A DNA stretch of 5,349 nt from contig DAOWKG010000155.1 of assembly GCA_030639985.1 (NCBI GenBank), positions 1-5,349 on the forward strand. Direction: 5' to 3'. This DNA comes from Desulfuromonadaceae bacterium. GTDB lineage: Bacteria; Desulfobacterota; Desulfuromonadia; Desulfuromonadales; Geopsychrobacteraceae. Below are positions 1-5,349 of the stretch, one piece after another. Within the stretch, counting starts at the first letter, position 1, and each line of letters begins with the position of its first letter. The notes under the pieces were generated by a model. It worked only from the letters and a program-made list of their open reading frames with translations, was not told where the DNA came from and ran no database searches. The position numbers were made by a program, and so were the translations under genes.

Positions 1-1757
1 CACCAATAACCCCCTTTATTGATGTCAGCAATGTAGAACGGATCGAGGTTGTTAAGGGGCCGGCATCGGTTCTTTATGGCACCGACGCTCTGGGTGGAGT
101 TATCAATGTCATCAGCAAGCAACCCGATTTTTCTAATGCCGATCAATGGTCGTTTATAAACGCTATCGAAAGCCGTTATTCATCAGTAGATGATGGCTGG
201 TCGGGTCACTATTCCTTGAGTGGCGGCGGGTACGGGCTCGATTTTTCTCTGGCCGTTGCTGCCCGTGATGCAGATAGTTATGCAGATGGTGGTGGTAATA
301 AAGTTGAAAACAGCCAATTTGAGGGGCAATCCTTCGATTTTAAAAGCCGCTACTTTCTTGATAATGCCCGAAACCATGATCTGAGTTTGAGCATAAGAAG
401 TAACAATATCGATGATATGGGGGTAACAAAAAAACAGGGTGCCAGACTTTCCCATTTTACCAAGTTTGATACCGATACCTATAAGTTGGCTTATCATGGA
501 CAGAATCTTGGTTGGCTCAAAGATCTGCAAATAAGGGGTTGGTATGTCGATCAGGAACGTACCTATAGTGCCGACATCCCCAGCTTGGAAAGTCCGGTTT
601 ATAAATTAAAGGGGAATGAGTTTGAAACTTCGGCACTTGGGGCTTCATTGCAAGCTCGGCTTGACCACGGTCAAAATAATCGGCTGGTTTTCGGGGGTGA
701 GTTTGTTACCGAAAAGGCTGACGGGGACGAATATATTACCGTCAAAAGAAACAGCAATGACAGCACAGCAAAGGAACTAACCTTCAAACCAATCCCCGCT
801 AGTGATCGAAAGCACTTTGGCCTGTTCGCACAGGATAAAATCTATTTTGGCGAAACCCTGATCACCCTGGTCGGTTTGCGCTATGACTATTTTGTCTCCG
901 CTGCCGCAGATGCACCATTTACCACTGCCAGCTACGACAGCAGCGGAAATTTTATCAACTCACAAACTACGATCAATCATTTCAGCAGTAATAGCGATGC
1001 TGCGGTTACCTTTAACCTCGGGCTCCTCTATGTGTTGACCGACAATATCCACTTGACTGGCAATTTCTCCTCTGGGTTCAGAGCCCCCGATATGTTTGAA
1101 CGCTATTCAACCAGAAGCAGTTCTTACATGACTATCGGTAACCCCGAGCTTGATCCCGAGTATTCATACAATGCCGATATTGGCTTCAAGTTTAACTATC
1201 AGCGTTTCCGGGGGACGTTCAGCGGCTTCTATAATCGGGTGACCGATTATATCGATCTGGTGAATAACGGTAACACCTTTGCCGGTATGGAGGCGCATGA
1301 GTATGTCAATATTACCGAAGCAGAACTCTATGGCTCAGATGGCTCCTTGGAGTTTGATCTCCTTGAAACATTAACCGTTTATGGCAACATGGCCTATGTC
1401 GTTGGTCGTGATCGCAACAGTCATGAGCGCCTGAATACTATCCCCCCACTTAATGGTGTTTTTGGAGCTCGCTGGCACGACCAGTTAGCCAATGGGCTAC
1501 ATTATTGGTTTGCTGTTAGCGGACACGCCTATGCGGCCCAGGATCATCCGGCAGCGGGTGAAAATGAAACGCCCGGCTATACATTTTTCAACTTGTCCAG
1601 CGGGATGAAATTTGATTATGGCAACCTTAAAAATATTACCCTGAGTGTGAATATCGAGAACCTTTTCGATAAATCGTATCGCAACCATCTGAATACCATG
1701 GATTTTTATAACGACCCCGGTCTCAATGTGGTGACCTCAATAAAGGTTTCTTTCTAA
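1..1757 (+). CDS. TonB-dependent outer-membrane receptor, 5' end missing
   Basis: This is the C-terminal 584 residues of a TonB-dependent receptor, read in the frame beginning at base 3; the start, signal peptide and TonB box lie before the window, probably about 100 residues upstream. The visible part opens inside the plug domain: VERIEVVKGPASVLYG at visible residues 11-26 and DALGGVINVISK at 28-39 are classic plug motifs. The rest is a 22-strand-type beta barrel rich in alternating aromatic residues. It has a FRAPD box at 359-363, a GNPELDPE box at 379-386, NIENLFDKSYR at 550-560, and the C-terminal Phe typical of barrel assembly. The protein should import a scarce chelate across the outer membrane using TonB energy. 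FRAP and NPNL-like boxes occur in heme receptors, but no histidine lies between them here, so heme is not favoured. The next gene starts directly after the stop, so it heads the transport operon. Siderophore or corrinoid are both possible substrates. Confidence 0.95.
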   Translation, partial: PITPFIDVSNVERIEVVKGPASVLYGTDALGGVINVISKQPDFSNADQWSFINAIESRYSSVDDGWSGHYSLSGGGYGLDFSLAVAARDADSYADGGGNKVENSQFEGQSFDFKSRYFLDNARNHDLSLSIRSNNIDDMGVTKKQGARLSHFTKFDTDTYKLAYHGQNLGWLKDLQIRGWYVDQERTYSADIPSLESPVYKLKGNEFETSALGASLQARLDHGQNNRLVFGGEFVTEKADGDEYITVKRNSNDSTAKELTFKPIPASDRKHFGLFAQDKIYFGETLITLVGLRYDYFVSAAADAPFTTASYDSSGNFINSQTTINHFSSNSDAAVTFNLGLLYVLTDNIHLTGNFSSGFRAPDMFERYSTRSSSYMTIGNPELDPEYSYNADIGFKFNYQRFRGTFSGFYNRVTDYIDLVNNGNTFAGMEAHEYVNITEAELYGSDGSLEFDLLETLTVYGNMAYVVGRDRNSHERLNTIPPLNGVFGARWHDQLANGLHYWFAVSGHAYAAQDHPAAGENETPGYTFFNLSSGMKFDYGNLKNITLSVNIENLFDKSYRNHLNTMDFYNDPGLNVVTSIKVSF

Positions 1758-2861
1758 ATGGCGGGGACGATTATGAGAAACTTGCTGCTGAAAGTGGTGC
1801 TGTTTTTTTTGTTTTTCGGGGTTTTTACTTCATCTCTTGCTGCTCAAATGATAACGGATGTGAGCGGGCGGAGTGTGGAGGTTACCGCTAAAATAGAGCG
1901 AATTGTGGCTTTACGCGGGGCTTTGAGTCTGGTTTGTTATCTCAACCTAGCCGACCGGGTTGTCGGTGTTGAACACCACGAGGTTAAACAGACAAGTTGG
2001 GTTGGTGCGCAGGGGCGCTCTTACCGAATGGCTAACCCACACCTTGGTAGTTTGCCGATTATTGGTTCTCGCAATAAGCCTCAGGCCGAAAAAATCATGG
2101 CGACAAAGCCCGATATCATTTTACTGGGGAGCGGCAGTAACCATCTGGCTGAACAATTGGAACGGCAAACTTCAATTCCGGTCGTGGTTGTTGAAACCGG
2201 TGATCTGGGTGACAATAAACAGCGCCTTTATCGTTCACTGCAGTTAATCGGTACCATCTGTGGAGTTGAGCAGCGCAGTCAGGAGGTTGTCGATCAGATT
2301 GATAAAAACATCGCTGATCTGACCCGTCGCACCCACGACATTTCTCCGCCGGAACAAAAAACGGTTTACATCGGTGGGCTGCAGTTCAAGGTTGCCCACG
2401 GGATTCTCGGTACCGCCTGCAACTATCCCCCCTTTCAGATGGTTAATGCCCGAAATGTTGTCGATGATATTGTCGTCAAGAACAAGCTGATACGGGGGCG
2501 TTTTACCATCAACAAAGAGACCTTCATCTCCCTTGATCCCGATGTGCTGTTTGTTTGTGCCAGTGGACTCGATTTAGTGAAAAATGACTTAGAAGCCCCC
2601 GTGTATCAAAGAATTAAAGCTAATTCCTTGGGTCGGGTGTATCTGCTTATGCCCCACTATTACGCCGCCGATCCGGCAACGGTGTTGAGTGAAGCCTGGT
2701 ATATCGGCAAAATTCTTTACCCTGAACGTTTTCAGGATATTGAAATTGAAAGAGTAGCCGATCAGCTCTATAGCTTTTTTGTCGGTCGACCACTTTATCG
2801 GGAAATGGCCGCTATCTTTGGTGGCTTTACCAAACTGTCGGAGTCGGTATGTCAGCAATAG
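1758..2861 (+). CDS. Periplasmic substrate-binding protein of a FecB/BtuF-type ABC importer
   Basis: A 367-residue class III periplasmic binding protein that should capture the ligand delivered by the upstream receptor and hand it to the permease. Residues 6-29 form a signal peptide (MRN, then a Leu/Val/Phe-rich core, then a SLAA|Q-type cleavage site). There is no lipobox cysteine, so it should be free in the periplasm. The start of the mature protein has TDVSGRSVEV (33-42) followed by RIVAL, as usual in the family; KPDIILLG is at 117-124. Residues 204-238 carry YIGGLQFK, HGI, NYPPF and VNARNVVDDI. I recall this pattern from a subgroup of archaeal and anaerobe iron-type binding proteins whose ligand is not settled. 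ATG 1758 directly follows the receptor stop (TAAATG) with AAGG 11 nt upstream; ATG 1773, preceded by GGGGA, gives a more ordinary signal peptide and is a real alternative. The last 13 nt overlap the permease gene. Confidence 0.93.
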   Translation: MAGTIMRNLLLKVVLFFLFFGVFTSSLAAQMITDVSGRSVEVTAKIERIVALRGALSLVCYLNLADRVVGVEHHEVKQTSWVGAQGRSYRMANPHLGSLPIIGSRNKPQAEKIMATKPDIILLGSGSNHLAEQLERQTSIPVVVVETGDLGDNKQRLYRSLQLIGTICGVEQRSQEVVDQIDKNIADLTRRTHDISPPEQKTVYIGGLQFKVAHGILGTACNYPPFQMVNARNVVDDIVVKNKLIRGRFTINKETFISLDPDVLFVCASGLDLVKNDLEAPVYQRIKANSLGRVYLLMPHYYAADPATVLSEAWYIGKILYPERFQDIEIERVADQLYSFFVGRPLYREMAAIFGGFTKLSESVCQQ

Positions 2862-3928
2862 TTTGTCCTGAACGGAGCCAGGGAAGCTATAGGCGGCGTC
2901 GGCTTTACTGGCTGGGGTTTTTTGCGTTACTGCTATTGCCCGCTGCCGGCCTGATGCTGTTGAGTGGTGCCGTCGAACTTTCCTCGCTGCAGCTGCTAGA
3001 AGGTCTTTTCAGCTACCACGATGATGTGACTCGTCTGGTTGTGTGGGAAATTCGTTTGCCCCGCCTGATTGGTGCCTTACTGGGTGGTGTAAGTCTGGCG
3101 TTGTCGGGTACGGTTTTGCAAGCCGTATTGAAAAACCCTCTGGCGGCTCCAACCACTTTAGGCATTGCGCAAGGGGCCGCCTTTGGAGCCGCGTTAGGAA
3201 TAACCTGTTCCGGTTTACGAGGCACATTTCCCACCCTGTTTGGCGCTTTGACTGGTCTCGCAGGTTCTGTCATGGTCAGCCTGTTTGCCTTCATTTTTTC
3301 GCTGTTAACCACTGGGGTTATTATTCTTTTGACCCATCTGCGCCAATCGGGGAAAGAATCGATCATTCTTGCCGGAGTGGCATTAAGTTCCTTGTTTATG
3401 GCCGGCACCACGTTCCTGCAGTACTTTGCTGATGAGACCCAGTTGGCCATGATTGTCCACTGGACCTTTGGTGATCTGGCGCGAGCTTCCTGGCCGGAGC
3501 TCTACCTGATGGGTTTTGTTACTGTTTTAGCTACGGGCTATTTTTTTGCCAACCGGCGCAATTATAATGCCCTGTTAGCTGGTGATGACGTTGCCCAGAG
3601 CCTCGGTGTCAGCGTTGTGCGCTTGCGCCTTACCACCATGTCGATAGCCACCCTTGCTACCGCTGTAACGGTTACGTTTTTCGGTATTCTAGGTTTTATC
3701 GGTCTCATCGCCCCCCACATGGCTCGCCGCCTGGTCGGTTCTAACCATAGCTATCTCTTGCCACTGGCGGCGATACTTGGCGCCTTGATCCTTATCTTCG
3801 CTGATCTTGCAGGTCAGTTACTTCTCGATCCCGTTGCCCTCCCGGCCGGGGTGATTACCTCTTTTCTTGGTGCCCCGGTATTCTTATTGTTGCTTTTTGG
3901 TCGCAGGGGGCTTGAGCGTGGGGATTGA
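2849..3928 (+). CDS. FecCD/BtuC-family ABC importer permease
   Basis: A 359-residue polytopic inner-membrane protein, the expected length for the FecCD/BtuC family, which works as a homodimer to pass siderophores, heme or cobalamin from the binding protein to the cytoplasm. After a basic N-terminus (YRRRR, 14-18) there is a first membrane helix near 19-39. RLPR at 69-72, the SG..LQ..LKNPLAAP stretch ending at 101 and the glycine/alanine-rich helix after it are family hallmarks. LAGVALSSLF at 174-183 and GFIGLIAPHMARR at 282-294 also fit; the latter lies in the region contacting the ATPase coupling site. The C-terminus ends in LFGRRG. ATG 2849 has GGAG at 2840-2843 with a 5-nt spacer and lies inside the end of the binding-protein gene; the 3' end overlaps the ATPase start by 11 nt. 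No frameshift or missing motif is seen. The substrate cannot be told from the permease. Confidence 0.96.
   Translation: MSAIVCPERSQGSYRRRRLYWLGFFALLLLPAAGLMLLSGAVELSSLQLLEGLFSYHDDVTRLVVWEIRLPRLIGALLGGVSLALSGTVLQAVLKNPLAAPTTLGIAQGAAFGAALGITCSGLRGTFPTLFGALTGLAGSVMVSLFAFIFSLLTTGVIILLTHLRQSGKESIILAGVALSSLFMAGTTFLQYFADETQLAMIVHWTFGDLARASWPELYLMGFVTVLATGYFFANRRNYNALLAGDDVAQSLGVSVVRLRLTTMSIATLATAVTVTFFGILGFIGLIAPHMARRLVGSNHSYLLPLAAILGALILIFADLAGQLLLDPVALPAGVITSFLGAPVFLLLLFGRRGLERGD
3905..3910 (+). promoter_or_regulatory. Ribosome binding site deciding the ATPase start
   Basis: AGGGGG lies 7 nt before the GTG at 3918 and only 1 nt before the in-frame TTG at 3912. The spacing favours GTG 3918 as the start. 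It lies within the final codons of the permease gene, consistent with translational coupling. Confidence 0.6.
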
Positions 3929-4679
3929 ATTTAAACAACTATCCTTTGCCTATGGCGGGCAACAGGTGCTGGATAAGATTTCATGTCGATTGCGGCCAGG
4001 TTGTGTGCATGTCGTTCTTGGCATTAATGGAGCGGGAAAGTCGACCTTGATTAAATTGCTGGCGGGATTTTTAAAGCCAGGGGAAGGTTCTGTTCTCCTT
4101 GGTAATAAGCCCCTGAAAGATCTCACCTTGCACCAACGAGCACAACGTATTGCCTACGTTCCCCAACAACAGCAGACCAGCTATCTGCTGGTATTCGACT
4201 ACCTTCTTCTGGGTCGCAAACCGCATCGCTATTGGCAGTCTGGTCGCGCAGATGATGCCCTTGTTTGTGCCATGCTCGAAAGACTTGACCTTAGCCATCT
4301 GGCTCAGCGCGCCTTATCCCAATTAAGTGGTGGAGAATTACAAAAAATCGCCCTGGCGCGTGCCTTTGTTCAAGAACCGAAAGTCCTTCTTTTGGATGAA
4401 CCAACCAGCAGTCTTGATTTGAAAAATCAACTTGAAGTTATGGAGATGATTGCTTTGGAGACTTCAGCTAAAAACCTGACAACGATCATTACGGTGCATG
4501 ATGTCAACCTTGCCCTGCGTTTTGCCGAGAGTTTTGTCTTGATGAAGGACAGAAAAATTCTCGCCTTTGGTGATCTTGAGGTGATGAGCCCGGAACACCT
4601 TTCCCAACTTTACGGGCTACCGTTGCGAATGTATCGGCAGGGGAATTGTTTACAGGTTGTCCCAGAAAATAATTTGTAA
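3918..4679 (+). CDS. ABC importer ATPase (FecE/BtuD type), 3' end altered by an inserted element
   Basis: A 253-residue cytoplasmic ATPase that powers the permease. With GTG 3918 as Met1, the Walker A is GINGAGKST (35-43), the Q-loop is around VPQQQQ (81-86), the signature is LSGGE (136-140), the Walker B is VLLLDEP (156-162), the D-loop is SSLD (164-167) and the switch histidine is H194; all are intact. The open frame reaches back to TTG 3867, but those residues are out-of-frame permease sequence and lack homology character. GTG 3918 follows AGGGGG by 7 nt and puts the usual IEFKQLSFAYG beginning at the N-terminus. The gene overlaps the permease by 11 nt. Oddly, the final TTG-TAA straddles the left end of the inverted-repeat element at 4676-4820, so the stop is contributed by the insertion. 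The inferred earlier end is PENNFSIQN-stop rather than PENNL-stop. The change lies beyond all catalytic motifs and is probably harmless. Confidence 0.95.
   Translation: MGIEFKQLSFAYGGQQVLDKISCRLRPGCVHVVLGINGAGKSTLIKLLAGFLKPGEGSVLLGNKPLKDLTLHQRAQRIAYVPQQQQTSYLLVFDYLLLGRKPHRYWQSGRADDALVCAMLERLDLSHLAQRALSQLSGGELQKIALARAFVQEPKVLLLDEPTSSLDLKNQLEVMEMIALETSAKNLTTIITVHDVNLALRFAESFVLMKDRKILAFGDLEVMSPEHLSQLYGLPLRMYRQGNCLQVVPENNL
4668..4675. repeat. Left copy of 8-bp target-site duplication (AATAATTT)
   Basis: AATAATTT directly abuts the left terminal inverted repeat and is repeated exactly at 4821-4828. The match stops at both sides (A versus C before it, G versus T after it). A perfect 8-bp direct repeat at both ends of an inverted-repeat element is the mark of transposition. 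This copy lies in the last codons of the ABC ATPase gene. Confidence 0.75.
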
Positions 4680-4688
4680 CTATTCAGC
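4676..4688 (+). repeat. Left terminal inverted repeat, carrying the ATPase stop codon
   Basis: GTAACTATTCAGC, the exact reverse complement of 4808-4820. Pairing can extend 2 bp outward (TT with AA) into the flanking duplications, giving 15 bp in total. Bases 4677-4679 (TAA) are the in-frame stop of the ABC ATPase gene. Confidence 0.85.
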
Positions 4689-4737
4689 TTTATGGGCTCG
4701 CAACCCCCATATCGAGGGACACATGAACCCATTCATG

Positions 4738-4773
4738 GGGTTTGTTGTCGCCGTCCATTGCGACAACAAACCC
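4738..4773. repeat. Strong internal hairpin of the inserted element
   Basis: GGGTTTGTTGTCGC (4738-4751) pairs perfectly with GCGACAACAAACCC (4760-4773), giving a 14-bp stem with an 8-base loop, CGTCCATT. It is not followed by a T-run, so it is not a standard intrinsic terminator. Its three outer base pairs compete with an alternative pairing of 4707-4718 with 4771-4782. In that alternative the element folds into a branched structure with a second small hairpin at 4722-4737 (CATGAA / TTCATG, loop CCCA). Confidence 0.8.
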
Positions 4774-4807
4774 TCGCTATGGTGATCACGAGCCCAGCTG
4801 ACAAGGT

Positions 4808-4820
4808 GCTGAATAGTTAC
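4808..4820 (-). repeat. Right terminal inverted repeat
   Basis: GCTGAATAGTTAC, reading GTAACTATTCAGC on the minus strand, a perfect 13-of-13 match to the left terminus. It is directly followed by the second AATAATTT copy. Confidence 0.85.
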
Positions 4821-4828
4821 AATAATTT
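4821..4828. repeat. Right copy of 8-bp target-site duplication (AATAATTT)
   Basis: Exact copy of 4668-4675, directly abutting the right terminal repeat. If this copy and the element are removed, the ATPase frame continues AAT AAT TTT TCA ATT CAG AAT TAA, ending at 4844. Confidence 0.75.
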
Positions 4829-4873
4829 TTCAATTCAGAATTAATATTGGAACCATAAAACTCAAATGCTACG

Positions 4874-4878
4874 AAGGA
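4874..4878 (+). promoter_or_regulatory. Ribosome binding site of the siroheme gene
   Basis: AAGGA lies 8 nt before ATG 4887 and sets that start. The in-frame ATG at 4866 lies upstream of this site and has no comparable signal, so starting there would add seven residues (MLRRNTN) not expected in the family. Confidence 0.6.
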
Positions 4879-4886
4879 ATACAAAT

Positions 4887-5349
4887 ATGGGAACCCTCCC
4901 GGTGCTGCTGACAAAACCAGAAATATTGTTAATTGGGGGCGGAAAAATTGCCTTACATAAAGCCCGTATATTGCAAAACAATGAGGTTCACTTCACCTTG
5001 GTTGCGCCACAAATTTGTGATGAGCTGTTGAATTTCAATATCCCCATACGAAAAAAAGAGTTGGGTAGCGAGGATTTAAGTAGTGCTCAGATCGTTGTTG
5101 ACGCTACTGGCAACCCCACGGTAGCTATGCTCGTGTTGGCAGAAAAGAGACAGCGACATTTGTTATTCAACTGTGTCGATCGGCCAGATCTTTGTGATTT
5201 CTATTTTTCCTCTCTTCTCAATTATGGCAACCTCAAAATTGCCATATCAACAGATGGTTGCAGCCCCACTATTGGGCAAGTTGTCAGAGATAAAATTGCT
5301 GCCCTTATTCCCGCTAATATTCAGCTTCTTGTGGAGAAAAAAGCAGGGG
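4887..5349 (+). CDS. Precorrin-2 dehydrogenase / sirohydrochlorin ferrochelatase domain protein, 3' end missing
   Basis: The first 154 residues of a CysG N-terminal-domain/Met8p-type protein; the frame is open at the window end. The family uses NAD+ to oxidise precorrin-2 to sirohydrochlorin, and members such as CysG and Met8p also insert iron to give siroheme; the dehydrogenase product is also a route to anaerobic cobalamin. LPVLL (4-8) then IGGGKIALHKARIL (16-29) form the Rossmann nucleotide-binding turn. VVDATGN (70-76) ends a later strand of that fold. NCVDRPD (95-101) holds D98, aligned by eye with CysG Asp104, the key acid. ISTDGCSPTIGQVVRDKIAALIP (120-142) matches the CysG VSSGGTSP dimer/active-site segment, with Thr122 where CysG has the phosphorylated Ser128. 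Whether it is a stand-alone enzyme of about 200 residues or fused to a methyltransferase is not visible. It lies 207 nt after the ATPase stop, most of the gap being the inserted element. Confidence 0.93.
   Translation, partial: MGTLPVLLTKPEILLIGGGKIALHKARILQNNEVHFTLVAPQICDELLNFNIPIRKKELGSEDLSSAQIVVDATGNPTVAMLVLAEKRQRHLLFNCVDRPDLCDFYFSSLLNYGNLKIAISTDGCSPTIGQVVRDKIAALIPANIQLLVEKKAG

Larger units (their letters stand above)
4676..4820. mobile_element. 145-bp MITE-like element with IS66-type ends
   Basis: The element starts GTAACTATTCAGC and ends with its exact reverse complement, giving perfect 13-bp terminal inverted repeats at 4676-4688 and 4808-4820. An 8-bp direct repeat, AATAATTT, flanks it. 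It contains no meaningful reading frame, so it would need a transposase in trans. Known for IS66-family elements: ends beginning GTAA and 8-bp target duplications; both fit, so an IS66-derived miniature element is the best inference, though the parent IS is not in the window. Inside, several further inverted repeats make the whole element foldable: 4694-4700 with 4789-4795 (7 of 7), 4707-4718 with 4771-4782 (11 of 12), 4722-4727 with 4732-4737, and 4741-4751 with 4760-4770. It separates the transporter operon from the siroheme gene and supplies the ATPase stop codon. A REP/ERIC-like structured repeat is the alternative view. Confidence 0.75.

Noticed and set aside
1..1757. Fur box, cobalamin riboswitch or promoter controlling the operon
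   Set aside because: The window begins inside the receptor gene, so the regulatory region is not present. None of the internal junctions has room for one.
2589..3450. Open frames on the minus strand and alternative + frames within the binding-protein and permease genes
   Set aside because: They overlap strongly supported genes, show no domain motifs, and have low-complexity or basic compositions typical of shadow frames.
3867..3917. Longer ATPase start at TTG 3867
   Set aside because: The extra 17 residues are an alternative frame of the permease C-terminus, have no family resemblance, and lack a suitable ribosome site. GTG 3918 has AGGGGG at 7 nt.
4782..4789. GTGATCAC palindrome as a regulator operator
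   Set aside because: It is an 8-bp palindrome inside the inserted element and not placed near a recognisable promoter. There is nothing to link it to a regulator.
4674..4830. Intrinsic terminator made by the outer stem and TAATTTTT
   Set aside because: The arms are more than 100 nt apart and AT-rich, and the inner strong hairpin has no T-run. The transposon-like ends and direct repeats explain the symmetry better. A terminating effect remains only a possibility.
4817..4847. Promoter for the siroheme gene formed by TTACAA and TAATAT
   Set aside because: Each box matches the sigma-70 consensus poorly and the spacer is 19 nt. In AT-rich sequence this is expected by chance.

Overview
The window looks like part of a Gram-negative bacterial chromosome, because it encodes a TonB-dependent outer-membrane receptor, a periplasmic binding protein with a signal peptide, and an inner-membrane ABC importer. 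Base composition is moderate and coding is dense on the + strand. The mix of a siderophore/cobalamin-type importer with a siroheme/precorrin-2 enzyme would suit an anaerobic sulfur- or metal-respiring lineage such as Desulfuromonadales. That placement is a guess from the general look of the proteins, not something the sequence proves.

Layout: positions 1-1757 hold the 3' part of a TonB-dependent receptor gene whose start lies before the window. It is followed without a gap by a periplasmic substrate-binding protein (1758-2861), a FecCD/BtuC-type permease (2849-3928) and an ABC ATPase (3918-4679). The junctions are TAAATG, a 13-nt overlap and an 11-nt overlap, so these four genes form one translationally coupled operon. 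Together they make a complete import route: receptor across the outer membrane, binding protein in the periplasm, permease plus ATPase in the inner membrane. The substrate is a metal chelate or corrinoid-like molecule that cannot be fixed from sequence alone. After a 207-nt gap comes the 5' part of a precorrin-2 dehydrogenase/sirohydrochlorin ferrochelatase-type gene (4887 to the window end), which acts in siroheme/cobalamin precursor synthesis.

The most notable feature is in that gap. Positions 4676-4820 form a 145-bp element with perfect 13-bp terminal inverted repeats (GTAACTATTCAGC). It is flanked directly by a perfect 8-bp direct repeat (AATAATTT), and it is full of further internal inverted repeats. 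It has no coding capacity of its own. Termini in GTAA plus an 8-bp target duplication fit a non-autonomous miniature element (MITE) mobilised by an IS66-family transposase. The left terminal repeat supplies the TAA stop codon of the ABC ATPase. Removing the element and one duplication copy in silico restores a reading frame that runs five codons past the insertion point to another TAA, 42 nt before the siroheme gene. The element therefore seems to have inserted into the last codons of the ATPase gene, trimmed its C-terminus, and placed a highly structured spacer between the transporter operon and the tetrapyrrole gene.
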